A DNA stretch of 64,000 nt from CAVTWH01 sp963738365 (GCA_963738365.1 CAVTWH010000007.1:1-64000); one strand, 5' to 3'; counted from the stretch's first letter, positions 42,201-50,103 are shown. Numbers and translations are program-made. The notes: generated from the sequence alone by a model not told the origin.

Positions 42201-42604
42201 CGTGGTCGGTCCTTGGCACCGCGGTCGATGTGAGTTGGACATTCCGCGACCCGGGGGCGGGCGGCCCGGTACAACCGCTGCCGCTCTACGTGGTCCGCGC
42301 GGCCGGCCAGGTCGACGACCAGGACCGGGCGCCGGCCGGGGTGCCGTACCCGTTGGCGCTGACCGTCCAGCAGCAGCCCGGTGCGCCCGCGGTCCGGCTG
42401 TCCGCGCTCCGGGTCGAGGTCTCGTTCGACGACGGCGCGCACTGGCGGCCCGTTCCGGTGCTGCGGTCGGGTACCGGCGGGGTAGCGGTGCTGCAGCATC
42501 CGGCCGCCGCCGCCTTCGTCTCGCTACGGATCACCGCGGCCGACCGCGACGGCAACTCGGTCACCCAGACGGTGCTCCGGGCGTACCAGACTGTCGCCCG
42601 GTAG
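39224..42604 (+). CDS. Large secreted S8 subtilisin-like serine protease
   Basis: 1126 residues. The ATG at 39224 starts a basic signal peptide (MRWTVKIGRTGRRGGTAALV...). A propeptide region (AVTVTLVTGDRVRVLPAPGG) follows. The catalytic domain holds Asp in VGMLDTGVRADHPDL (about residue 239), His in DVGHGTHVAGIIAG (about 275) and Ser in MSGTSMAAPHVTGAAAILR (about 453). About 600 residues of beta-rich C-terminal sequence remain, including TDLALTADTTVTLDARAGRP and SALRVEVSFDDGAHWRPV, probably substrate-binding modules. It acts outside the cell and stands alone. Confidence 0.93.
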   Translation: MRWTVKIGRTGRRGGTAALVVAALAVSVGAAPAAVATAGPAALRAGAGPVGTAPAGAVTVTLVTGDRVRVLPAPGGVPALQVEPGPGRDRIGFVREAHTGPGGTDLTVIPSDAVPLLAAGRLDARLFNVTGLVRQGFTDRSGGLPLIVTYPSAPTGPAPAGVQPAVRPLPSVNGLSVRQDRGRAGALWQWLTGGAGRSAPKVWLDGLSQPTLDVSVPQIGAPVAWQAGLTGSGVTVGMLDTGVRADHPDLAGRVVEARDFTGTRPDASDDVGHGTHVAGIIAGSGAASNGRYRGVAPDVKLVSGKVCTPVGCPDSAVIAGLEWIAPKVPVANLSLGGASTDGTDPLSQAVNNLTAKYGTLFVVADGNDRSLDEPDPLTTVTTPASADAALAVGSVTAQDTTSPFSVRGPRRGDRAVKPDLAAPGSGIVSARAPGTPAGDADPVDDNYTRMSGTSMAAPHVTGAAAILRQQHPDWTADRLRSVLMSTAKPTAGVYEQGAGRVDVARAVTQQVTATTGSVSFGFFSWPPAAPVGRVVGYRNDGNAPVTLSVTVAATGPTGEPAPVGLFTTSTNQLTVPPHGNAELTLTATAAAGGSGLYGGRLTASADGIAVQTAFGATVEPESHQLTVRLVSRTGQPRGGLGQVVDTATGAATGLRFDPTGTAVVRLGRGSYDITAIDQSAGPAPADPLQVTLVSRTDLALTADTTVTLDARAGRPVRAVLDRPDATTQTADFGVADGDPTGARTTALSWTAAPGQQLYAVPTTGTVTGRPYAFWFRDTLAPGDLYSDPTGPVYQLAFFHQGGIPADTTYQAPDRSLARVDSVYRTQGGPSPALRADIARLPIPGASGAIFRATLPLHRTEFYTADPSITWQHLLGVTAADESDIEVNYSTRSYRPGRYLANWNTAPLGPAFGDPVDGWGVQRAGNQLAVAVTLLSGNDPAQYTAPPAGMVGTTTLTRGGTLLGTSPTPGFGVFDLPDTPGRYTLRAVATRAVPWSVLGTAVDVSWTFRDPGAGGPVQPLPLYVVRAAGQVDDQDRAPAGVPYPLALTVQQQPGAPAVRLSALRVEVSFDDGAHWRPVPVLRSGTGGVAVLQHPAAAAFVSLRITAADRDGNSVTQTVLRAYQTVAR

Positions 42605-42609
42605 CCGGC

Positions 42610-43362
42610 TCAGCCGGCGGTCACGGCGGCCAGCGAGACGGCGAACACCAGCCACATCGCGGCGATCATCGGTCGGGCGTACGCCCGCCAGGCGTCATCC
42701 CACCGGTGGTCGTCGCTGTAGCGCAGGTTGGAGACCGTCATCAGCAGCCGACCGAGTCCGAAGCCGGCACCGGCGAGCAGGGCGCCGGCCGGTGGCGCGG
42801 CCAACGCAACAGCGACCAGGGCCGCGTACGGCAGACCGCTCGGCAGGTAGGTGCGCATGCCGGTACCCATCTCCAGGCCGAACTGGAACGGGCCCAGGTA
42901 CCGGCCCAGCCGCAGTACGCTCTCCGGCACCAGCCGGCGGTTCTCCGGCAACCGGACCCGTACCACGCCGAGCTCACGGACGAGTACGCCGGCCGCCGCG
43001 AGCCAGACCACCGTCCAGCGCAGTCCTACCGGCAGCGGGGCCCGCAGCAACGAGCCGACCACCAGCAGCCCGGCAGCGGTGAGCACGCCACCGGCGACCA
43101 GGCCGGCGCCGAAGGCAACTATCGGGGTACCTCGCCGGACCGGCGAGTTCAGCACGAAGGCCGAGTTCCGGCTTCAAGTGGAGCCGGAGGTGGCGAAGCC
43201 GGCCGCGGCGGCCAGCAGCGCCCAGCCGACCTGTACCAGCTGGCCCGGACCGGCGCCGACCAGCGCGAGACCGTCCACAATGGAGGCCACGAGGCCGAGC
43301 GCGAGCGCACCGGCGGCCGGATGCCATCGCCGGCGCTGCGGTGCCGGGACCAGCGCAGTCAT
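42610..43362 (-). CDS. Candidate selenoprotein: CcdA/MauF-like membrane protein with in-frame UGA
   Basis: One frame runs from the ATG at 43362 (seven bases after the previous stop) to 42610, broken only by TGA at 43174-43176. With that codon read as Sec it gives 250 residues: LALGLVASIVDGLALVGAG, LLAAAAGFATSGST-Sec-SRNSAFV, then helices including VAFGAGLVAGGVLTAAGLLV and LGPFQFGLEMGTGMRTYLP, which recalls the CcdA/DsbD core. The 181 codons after TGA stay open and hydrophobic, unlike a decaying gene. A hairpin with GGUCC loop lies 32 nt downstream, and the selC-selD-selA-selB locus is 2 kb away. The alternative is two proteins (stop at 43174, restart GTG 43155) or a nonsense mutation. Confidence 0.65.
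43131..43147 (-). promoter_or_regulatory. Candidate bacterial SECIS hairpin
   Basis: On the mRNA CUCGCC and GGCGAG pair exactly around the loop GGUCC. The first loop G is 33 nt after the UGA. Known bacterial SECIS elements need a small hairpin with G (often GGU) at the loop start, about 16-37 nt from the UGA; E. coli fdhF has GGUCU. This candidate meets those criteria. Confidence 0.55.
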
Positions 43363-43369
43363 CGGCCGG

Positions 43370-43936
43370 TCAGACCGCTGCCCGGCAGATCGTCAGGTAG
43401 GTCTGCCCGCTGTTCCCGGCACCCCAGAAGGTGGAGAAGCCGTCCGAGCAGCGGTAGGTGACGCCGGCCGGAGTGGTCCACCGCCAGGCGTTGCGGGTGA
43501 TCGCACTGCCGCAGGCGGTCGAGATCGGGGTGTGGTCGACCTGGATCCCGTTCTCGTCCCAGGTGCCGTACTTGTGCCATCCGGCGGCGCAGTAGTCGCT
43601 GCCCCGCCAGGAGCCGCCGAAGCAGGCCGCGTAGGTGTTGACGTAGTCGCCGCTGGTGTCGCCCACCTCGGGGTACCCGGTCGGGTAGGCATCGTGGCAG
43701 TCGTTGCGGTCCCAGCCCTGCAAGGCGTTCGGGCCGGTCTCGGCGCGGGCCGGGCGGGTGCCGAAGGTGCCGGCCCAGTCCAGTGCGGCGGCGCCGAGGG
43801 TGAGGCCGCCGAGCACCGCGGCCCGCAGCACGTTACGCCGGCCGGTCCGCAGTGGCAGCGCGCGCAGGGCCGTGCTGGGCCGGGCGTGCGCCGGCGGCCG
43901 GTCGTGCTCAGGAATCTGCGTGTAGGACAGTGTCAC
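43370..43936 (-). CDS. Tat-exported Cys- and Trp-rich protein, MauA-like (methylamine dehydrogenase light chain type)
   Basis: 188 residues from GTG at 43936, with GGAGGAG six bases upstream. A long twin-arginine leader (RTGRRNVLRAAVLGGLTLGA) precedes a secreted domain with six Cys (NDCHDAY, YAACFGG, DYCAAG, STACGS, YRCSDG, TICRAAV), enough for three disulfides, and at least six Trp. Twin-arginine export plus a compact disulfide-rich domain, beside MauD-like and CcdA/MauF-like genes, is the mau pattern, where MauA carries the Trp-derived cofactor TTQ. Sequence identity to MauA is not obvious by eye, so a new small redox protein is equally possible. Overlaps the upstream gene by 29 bp. Confidence 0.55.
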   Translation of the reverse strand: MTLSYTQIPEHDRPPAHARPSTALRALPLRTGRRNVLRAAVLGGLTLGAAALDWAGTFGTRPARAETGPNALQGWDRNDCHDAYPTGYPEVGDTSGDYVNTYAACFGGSWRGSDYCAAGWHKYGTWDENGIQVDHTPISTACGSAITRNAWRWTTPAGVTYRCSDGFSTFWGAGNSGQTYLTICRAAV

Positions 43937-44423
43937 GGCGCTCCTCCGGTAGCGGCAGAACCCATTCGGCCAGTGCGTTGTCCACATCGGACAGCCGGGT
44001 CGGAAGCATCATCCGGCGGACCCGCCCGGCTCCGTCGACGAGCATCAGCACCGGTGTTGACAGGTGGGACACCTGCCGCCAGGCATCCGGGTCGCTGACC
44101 ACCCGCAGCGCCCCGGCGTAGGCACGCCACCGGTCGGCCGGCTCGTGGGTCAGCAGGACAGCCCCGGGGTGACCCTCGGCGAGTCGCTGTGCCGCCTGAT
44201 GGCACAGCTGGCAGCCGGAGTCGGCGGCCACCACCACCCGGGTCGCGCCGCCGGTGACCCGGGCGCCGAGGTCGATCTCCGGTGCGGCGGCGGCGAAGGC
44301 TCCCGGACGGCCGGTGACCAGGCCGCGCAGCAGCCGCACCTCGCGCAGCACCGCTGCCAGGCCGAGGAGCAGGACAACGATGGCCGCCCAGGTGAGGACC
44401 GCGAATGCGATCATTGGTGACAT
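43908..44423 (-). CDS. Membrane-anchored thioredoxin-like protein, MauD-like
   Basis: 171 residues from the ATG at 44423 with GGGAG eight bases upstream. One N-terminal helix (MIAFAVLTWAAIVVLLLGLA) anchors a thioredoxin-like domain with the redox motif CQLCH in VVVAADSGCQLCHQAAQRLA and the cis-Pro region in STPVLMLVDGAG. MauD proteins of this kind handle disulfides during maturation of the exported light chain. Order in this operon (unknown protein, MauD-like, MauA-like, membrane electron carrier) supports that role. Confidence 0.8.
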   Translation of the reverse strand: MSPMIAFAVLTWAAIVVLLLGLAAVLREVRLLRGLVTGRPGAFAAAAPEIDLGARVTGGATRVVVAADSGCQLCHQAAQRLAEGHPGAVLLTHEPADRWRAYAGALRVVSDPDAWRQVSHLSTPVLMLVDGAGRVRRMMLPTRLSDVDNALAEWVLPLPEERRDTVLHADS

Positions 44424-44438
44424 CTGCTGCTCCCGTGC

Positions 44439-45149
44439 TCAGGCCGTGCCGTGCCAGCGGATGTTGATGTCGTTCAACCAGTCGAGGTGGTCGGCGTCAC
44501 CGGCGCCGGACCGCCTGCTGAGTTGGATCTCGGCCAGTCCGGCCGGGCAGCCGAGCAGGAACGACCCGCCCGCGTCACCGTGACCGTCCGGTCCGCCGGG
44601 GTGCGAAATCCGCCATACCTCGCCGTGGCGGGTCGCGGCGCCGGCGTGGCCGGGTAGCAGGTCCCGAGCCTGGCCGGGGCCTGGGATGGACACCACGCCG
44701 CGGCCGCGTACGGCTACCACGACGTGTTCGGTCATCGCCTCGACCAGCGTGCCGGCGGCCGGGGCGACCGCCATGCCGGCCACCTCGTCCGCCACGTCAA
44801 GGCTGCTGAACAGCGAGAACACCCGATCAGACCGGGGCGCTGGTCCGGCGAAGACGGTCATCAGCTCGTGGTACGGCCCGATCAGGGTGGCCATCGACGA
44901 CTGCCGGTCGTCGGCCTCCGCCACGACCACCTCCCGACCGTGTACCACCAGCCGGTCCGCGGTGGTCGCCGGGGAGACCTGGGCGCAGGCGAAGTCGTGG
45001 TAGCCACGTGGGCCGATCTGGAATCCGGTGCCGAACGACCCGCCGACAAAGCGCACGGCCGACGCGACGTGTGACACCAATGGATAGGCGGCCAGTTCGA
45101 CATCCACCCGCCCACCGCTGGGAGCAAGCAGGCTCAACCGTTGCGCCAT
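44439..45149 (-). CDS. Uncharacterised protein, first gene of the mau-like operon
   Basis: 236 residues from the ATG at 45149, with GGAGG seven bases upstream. No signal peptide. The sequence looks beta-rich with short repeats (LSLLAPSGGRVDVELAAYPL, FQIGPRGYHDFACAQVSPAT, HVVVAVRGRGVVSIPGPGQA, HGEVWRISHPGGPDGHG). In mau operons the heavy chain MauB is a beta-propeller; this protein is shorter and not recognisably MauB. It precedes the MauD-like gene by 15 bp and faces the sel locus across a 240-bp intergenic region. Confidence 0.7.
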   Translation of the reverse strand: MAQRLSLLAPSGGRVDVELAAYPLVSHVASAVRFVGGSFGTGFQIGPRGYHDFACAQVSPATTADRLVVHGREVVVAEADDRQSSMATLIGPYHELMTVFAGPAPRSDRVFSLFSSLDVADEVAGMAVAPAAGTLVEAMTEHVVVAVRGRGVVSIPGPGQARDLLPGHAGAATRHGEVWRISHPGGPDGHGDAGGSFLLGCPAGLAEIQLSRRSGAGDADHLDWLNDINIRWHGTA

Positions 45150-45389
45150 TGCGCCTCCGTGTACGGGGAGAACACCCTCTTTGGACGTTCCCCCATCATA
45201 TCGAAGCCTGACGATTGTTCCAGCCGAACGGGTACAGCTTCGGCGGTCGCGCCGCCATCGCCCGAACATTTCGCAGTATCAGTGAAAGTTCGTCTTCCGC
45301 CTTTGGGTCGATTCGCTGCGGGCCGCGAATGACATAGATGGCAATCGACATCGTGGCGATCGACGGACCTCGACGCTACGCTCTGCGGC

Positions 45390-45486
45390 GGAGGTGTTCA
45401 GGTGCCTGGTGGGCCTCCCCGCCTTCAAAGCGGGTGGGACGGGATCAATCCCGTCCGGCGGGTTCGATTCCCGTCCACCTCCGCCA
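45390..45486 (+). tRNA. selC: tRNA-Sec (anticodon UCA)
   Basis: The acceptor strands GGAGGTG and CACCTCC pair, followed by G and encoded CCA. The anticodon loop CTTCAAA gives UCA (45425-45427), reading UGA. A long variable arm (GGACGGGAT-CAA-TCCCGTCC) and the 97-nt length are specific for selenocysteine tRNAs. The gene opens the selC-selD-selA-selB locus. Confidence 0.96.
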
Positions 45487-45581
45487 ATTGGCTGCCCTAC
45501 CCCGAGGGACGTCGCGTTGCCAGGCACGAGGCGGTGGCGCGGCGCCCGGACCCCACCCGCAACGGCGACAGGAAGCCCGCG

Positions 45582-46601
45582 ATGAGTCATCCCGAGCCTT
45601 CGGGCGCACCGATCCGACTCACCCAGTACGCGCGTGGCGGCGGCTGCGCCTGCAAGATCCCGCCAGGTGAGTTGGAGGCGATCGTCAGCAGGCTGCCCGA
45701 CCGTGACCGCGTCAGCAGTCCGTACGAGCTGCTGGTGGGGGTCGAGACAGGCGACGATGCCGCCGCCGTCCGGCTCTCCGGTGACGTCGCCGTGCTGGCC
45801 ACCACCGACTTCTTCACCCCCGTTGTGGACGACCCGTACGACTGGGGCCGGATCGCGGCGGCGAACGCGCTGTCGGACGTGTACGCGATGGGCGGTGAGC
45901 CGATCCTCGCGGTGAACCTGCTCACCTGGCCGCGCGAACTGCTGCCGATGGAGTTGGCCGGCGAGGTCCTGCGCGGCGGGGCGGACGTGGCCGCCGAGGC
46001 TGCCTGCCATCTGGCCGGTGGCCACAGTGTCGACGACGCCGAACCCAAGTACGGTCTCGCCGTGACCGGCGTGGCCGACGCCCGCCGGTTGCTGCGCAAC
46101 GACACCGGCCGGCCCGGCACGCCGCTCACGCTGACCAAGCCACTGGGCATCGGTGTGCTGAACTCGCGGCACAAGGCGACCGGTCAACGTTTCCCGCAGG
46201 CGGTCGACAGCATGGTCCGGCTCAACCGGGACGCCTCGCGCGCGGCCGTGGCGGCCGGGGTCGTGTGCGCCACCGATGTCACCGGCTTCGGGCTGCTCGG
46301 GCACCTGCACAAGCTCGCCCGCGCCAGCGCCGTGACGGCCGTGATCGACGCGGCGGCCGTACCTTATCTGGATGGCGCCCGCGAGGCGGCACGCGCCGGG
46401 TATGTGTCCGGTGGAACGCGCCGGAACCTGGAGTGGGTCGCCCCGCACGTCGAGCGGCGCTGCGACCTGGCGGATGACGAACTGCTCCTGCTGGCCGATG
46501 CGCAGACCTCCGGCGGGCTCCTGATCGCCGGGGAGATTCCCGGCTACCCGGTCATCGGTGAACTCGTCCCGGCCGGCCCGCGCACCATCGTGATCGGCTG
46601 A
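45582..46601 (+). CDS. selD: Selenide, water dikinase (selenophosphate synthetase)
   Basis: 339 residues from the ATG at 45582. SelD makes selenophosphate from selenide and ATP. The glycine-rich N-terminal loop LTQYARGGGCACKIPPGEL has Cys at the site that is Cys or Sec in the family, with the essential Lys next to it. GDDAAAVRLSGDVAVLATTD and the AIRS-type domains with AANALSDVYAMGGEPILAVN, LAGGHSVDDAEPKYGLAV and ADAQTSGGLLIA follow. It lies 95 bp after selC and seven bp before selA. Confidence 0.96.
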   Translation: MSHPEPSGAPIRLTQYARGGGCACKIPPGELEAIVSRLPDRDRVSSPYELLVGVETGDDAAAVRLSGDVAVLATTDFFTPVVDDPYDWGRIAAANALSDVYAMGGEPILAVNLLTWPRELLPMELAGEVLRGGADVAAEAACHLAGGHSVDDAEPKYGLAVTGVADARRLLRNDTGRPGTPLTLTKPLGIGVLNSRHKATGQRFPQAVDSMVRLNRDASRAAVAAGVVCATDVTGFGLLGHLHKLARASAVTAVIDAAAVPYLDGAREAARAGYVSGGTRRNLEWVAPHVERRCDLADDELLLLADAQTSGGLLIAGEIPGYPVIGELVPAGPRTIVIG

Positions 46602-46608
46602 GGCGGAG

Positions 46609-47943
46609 GTGAGCGCCGCACCGCCGTCCGCCGGCGACCCGCGCCGGGGCATTCCGCGCACCGATGTGCTGCTTGCCGACCCGGTGCTGGCGTCGGCGCG
46701 CACCCGACTCGGTGACGAGGCCGTCAAACAGACCGTTCGGACCGTCCAGGCTCAGGCGCGCGCGGGCCTCATCCCGGCCGAGGCGGTACGGGCGGCTGTC
46801 CTTGCGGCGCTGCCGCCGGCTGCCACGACGTTGCGGCAGGTGATCAACGCGACCGGCGTCGTGCTGCACACCAATCTCGGGCGGGCGCCGCTGTCGGCTG
46901 CCGCCATCGACGCAGTGACCCGGGCCGCCGGATACGTCGACGTGGAGTACGACGTCGAGACCGGCGCGCGGGCCGGCCGTGGCCGCGGCGCACTGCAGGC
47001 GTTGCGCGCCGCCGTTCCGGCCGCTGGCGATGTCCACGTCGTCAACAACGGCGCTGCCGCCCTGGTACTGATCGCGACGGCGCTGGCCACGGGCCGGCAG
47101 ATCGTGATCAGCCGCTCGGAGATGGTCGAGATCGGCGACGGGTTCCGCATCCACGAGCTGCTCGCCAGCACCGGTGCGCAGCTCCGCGAAGTCGGCTCAA
47201 CCAACCGCACCCGGCTGCGCGACTACGCGGAGGCGATCGGCCCGCGGACGGGTTTCATCGTCAAGGTGCACCCGTCGAACTTCCGCATCGACGGCTTTAC
47301 CGCGACCGTCCCGGTCGCCGAACTGGCCACCCTCGGCGTACCGGTGGTCGCGGACATCGGATCGGGTCTGCTGCGGCCCGATCCCCGCCTGCCGGGCGAG
47401 CCTGACGCGGCGACCTGGCTGTCGGACGGCGCCACCGTGGTGACAGCCAGCGGCGACAAGCTTCTCGGCGGACCGCAGGCCGGGCTGATCCTGGGCGACC
47501 GCGACACCGTTGCCGGTCTGCGCAGGCACCCCCTTGCCCGGGCGCTGCGGGTGGACAAGCTCACCCTCGCCGCGCTGGAGGCGACGCTGCGCGGCCCCGA
47601 ACCACCGACCGTCGCAGCGCTGCACGCCGACCCGGCGCAGCTGCGCTCGCGCACCGCTGCGCTGGCTGCCGCGCTGGTCGCGGCGGGGGTGAGCGCAGAC
47701 GTGGTGGCCTGTGCGGGCGCCGTCGGCGGCGGCGCCGCACCCGGACAGCCGCTACCCGGCTGGGCGGTCCGGCTTGCGGCGCGCCTCGCCGCGGTGCTGC
47801 GCCGCGCGACGCCGTGTGTGGTCACCCGCGTCGAGCGCGGCCACTGCCTGCTCGACCTGCGCTGCGTCCCGCCGTCGGCGGACGACGCGGTACTCGCCGC
47901 GGTGCTCGCCGCGGCCGGGCCACCGGGAGCGCCGTGCACGTGA
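46609..47943 (+). CDS. selA: L-seryl-tRNA(Sec) selenium transferase
   Basis: 444 residues from GTG at 46609. SelA converts Ser-tRNA(Sec) to Sec-tRNA(Sec) with selenophosphate and PLP. The N-terminal SelA region is present (GIPRTDVLLADPVL), then QVINATGVVLHTNLGRAPLS, the PLP domain with VVNNGAAALVLIATALATGR, VHPSNFRIDGF and the PLP-binding Lys in VVTASGDKLLGGPQAGLI. Its end overlaps selB by ten bases. Confidence 0.96.
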   Translation: MSAAPPSAGDPRRGIPRTDVLLADPVLASARTRLGDEAVKQTVRTVQAQARAGLIPAEAVRAAVLAALPPAATTLRQVINATGVVLHTNLGRAPLSAAAIDAVTRAAGYVDVEYDVETGARAGRGRGALQALRAAVPAAGDVHVVNNGAAALVLIATALATGRQIVISRSEMVEIGDGFRIHELLASTGAQLREVGSTNRTRLRDYAEAIGPRTGFIVKVHPSNFRIDGFTATVPVAELATLGVPVVADIGSGLLRPDPRLPGEPDAATWLSDGATVVTASGDKLLGGPQAGLILGDRDTVAGLRRHPLARALRVDKLTLAALEATLRGPEPPTVAALHADPAQLRSRTAALAAALVAAGVSADVVACAGAVGGGAAPGQPLPGWAVRLAARLAAVLRRATPCVVTRVERGHCLLDLRCVPPSADDAVLAAVLAAAGPPGAPCT

Positions 47944-49727
47944 TCGCCACCGCCGGGCACGTCGACCACGGCAAGTCCACGCTGGTACGGGCGCTGACCG
48001 GGATGGAACCGGACAGGTGGGCGCAGGAGCGGCGCCGGGGGATGACCATCGACCTCGGCTTCGCCTGGACCACCCTGCCCGGTGGGCAGGTCGTCGCCTT
48101 CGTCGACGTTCCCGGCCACCGGAAGTTCATCACCAACATGCTGGCCGGTATCGGCCCGGTCGCCGCGGTGCTGCTCGTGGTGGCCGCGGACGAAGGATGG
48201 CGCCGGCAGACCGGGGAGCACCTGGCGGCCCTGCACGCCCTCGGCGTCGAGCACGGTGTGCTCGCCGTGACACGCGCCGACCTGGGCGACGCGGACCTGG
48301 CCGTCGAGGAGGCCCGCGGCTACCTGGAAGGCACCCGGCTGGCCGGCATCGAAGCGGTGGCGGTGTCCGCGGTCACCGGCGCCGGCCTGGACGACCTGCG
48401 CGCCGCCCTGGCCCGACTCGTCGGCGCGTTACCCGTACCGCCGCAGTACCCGACCCGGCTGTGGATCGACCGCAGCTTCAGCATCCGCGGCGCCGGTACG
48501 GTCGTCACCGGCACGCTGAGCTCCGGGCGGCTGGCGGTGGGCGACGAGGTGGAGCTGGCGCCCACCGGCCGCCGCCTGCGTATCCGGGGCCTGCAGAGTA
48601 TGCAGGAGGAGGTCACCGGCGTCCACGCGGTCGCCCGGTTGGGGGTGAACCTGCGTGGGGTCGGCAGCGGCGACGTGCACCGCGGACAGGCTCTGGTGAC
48701 GCCCGGTGGGTACGCGGCGGTGTCCACTGTGGACGTCCGGCTGGTCGGGGCCGCCGACGACCTGCCCGGCGAACTCGTCCTGCACGTCGGTTCGGCTGCC
48801 GTCGCGGTGAAGCTGCGCCGTTTTGCCGACCACAGCGCCCGCCTGCGGCTGAGCCACCCGGTACCGGTGCACGCCGGGGAGCGCGCGCTGCTGCGCGACC
48901 CGGGTGCGCACCGCATCGCGGCCGGCGTGGTGCTGCTCGACACCGCACCGGAGCCGTTGCGGGGCCGGCACGCCGCCGTGCGCCGCGCCACGGAACTCGC
49001 CCGCCTGCCCGACCGTCCGGATCCGGAGCAGGAGATCAGCCGCCGGGGCGCGGTGCACCACAGTGATCTCGTCGCGGCCGGCATCCTGGCCCCGGCAGAC
49101 CCCGCACCGGCCGGCGCGCTGCGCGTCGGTGACTGGTACCTCGACAAGTCCCGGTGGCAGCGATGGATCGAAGCGCTGATCGACGCGGTCGACCAATGGG
49201 CCGCCGACAACCCGATGGCCCCGGGCCTGCCTCGCGCGGCCGCCGTGCGTGAGCTGCGACTGCCCGCTGCCCCGCTGCTCGACGAGCTGATCCGGGCCAG
49301 CGGGGAGCTGGTGAGCGACGCGCAGGGGGTACACCGTCGCGGTGTGGCGGCCAGTCTGCCCGAGCACATCCGCGCGGTACTGGCGGACATGCGCGACCGG
49401 CTGGCGGCGCAGCCGTTCGCCGCCTGGACCGGGCAGACGCTGGCGGCGAAGGGCCTGTCCGCTGACTACCTGGCCACCGCCGTGGCCAGTGGCCTCCTGC
49501 TCAAGGTCGATGACGGGGTGTACCTGCTGCCGGAGGCGCTCGCCCTGGCGCTGGACCGCGTCGCTGCGCTACCGCAGCCGTTTACGCTCAGCGAAGGCCG
49601 CCAGGCACTGGGCACCACCCGCCGGGTCGCGGTGCCGCTGTTTGAACTGCTGGACAGGCAGGGGCTGACCCGGCGGGTGGATGCCACCCGTCGGGCCGTA
49701 CGCCGCGGCGGCGCCGACGGACGATGA
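47934..49727 (+). CDS. selB: Selenocysteine-specific translation elongation factor
   Basis: 597 residues from GTG at 47934. The EF-Tu-like G domain is complete: VIATAGHVDHGKSTLVRALT, ERRRGMTIDLGFAW, FVDVPGHRKFITNMLAGIGP and AVTRADLGDADL. Domains 2 and 3 follow, and the C-terminal winged helices (MRDRLAAQPFAAWTGQTLAA, LLKVDDGVYLLPEALALAL, TLSEGRQALGTTRRVAVPLF) bind SECIS RNA. The complete domain set implies a working Sec system. Confidence 0.96.
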   Translation: MHVIATAGHVDHGKSTLVRALTGMEPDRWAQERRRGMTIDLGFAWTTLPGGQVVAFVDVPGHRKFITNMLAGIGPVAAVLLVVAADEGWRRQTGEHLAALHALGVEHGVLAVTRADLGDADLAVEEARGYLEGTRLAGIEAVAVSAVTGAGLDDLRAALARLVGALPVPPQYPTRLWIDRSFSIRGAGTVVTGTLSSGRLAVGDEVELAPTGRRLRIRGLQSMQEEVTGVHAVARLGVNLRGVGSGDVHRGQALVTPGGYAAVSTVDVRLVGAADDLPGELVLHVGSAAVAVKLRRFADHSARLRLSHPVPVHAGERALLRDPGAHRIAAGVVLLDTAPEPLRGRHAAVRRATELARLPDRPDPEQEISRRGAVHHSDLVAAGILAPADPAPAGALRVGDWYLDKSRWQRWIEALIDAVDQWAADNPMAPGLPRAAAVRELRLPAAPLLDELIRASGELVSDAQGVHRRGVAASLPEHIRAVLADMRDRLAAQPFAAWTGQTLAAKGLSADYLATAVASGLLLKVDDGVYLLPEALALALDRVAALPQPFTLSEGRQALGTTRRVAVPLFELLDRQGLTRRVDATRRAVRRGGADGR

Positions 49728-49883
49728 CGCCGACTCGCCCAGTTGGCGTTGCAGCACCGCGATCCGGTGGCGCACGGCCAGGATCTCAACGTTCTTCTTC
49801 CGGTTGCTCATCGGCAGTGGCCGCAGCATCGCGAACGCGTACGTGACTGCGAGGTGGGCCGGTCGTAGCAGCACGCCGAGCAT
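49728..49883 (-). pseudogene. N-terminal remnant of an integrase-core transposase
   Basis: MLGVLLRPAHLAVTYAFAML, RPLPMSNRKKNVEILAVRHR and IAVLQRQLGESASS match the first helices of rve-type actinobacterial transposases (L-P-x-S-x-x-x-K-x-x-E-I-L-x-L-R-H-x-x-x-V-L-Q-R). The catalytic core is absent. It abuts the selB stop. Confidence 0.65.
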
Positions 49884-50103
49884 CTTCGCGTAGCGATAGT
49901 CAGCCGTGCAGCGGTACGGGGAAGGTGAGGCTCGCCGGGTCAGGCGCCAAGGCCTGGCCCACAAGATTTTTACAAGGTCCTATCGGCATGCTTCTGGTCG
50001 GCCAGACATGGAGCAGGAACACGTCGGCTCGGCGTTCCCGGACACGCGGGTCCCGGCCCGTCCGACCAAGAGCAAAGAAGGTCGTCGAGAGGATGCGAGA
50101 CAG

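Noticed and set aside
39155..42499. 1114-codon open frame on the minus strand
   Set aside because: It is antisense to the S8 protease, has no family motif, and is open only because of GC codon bias.
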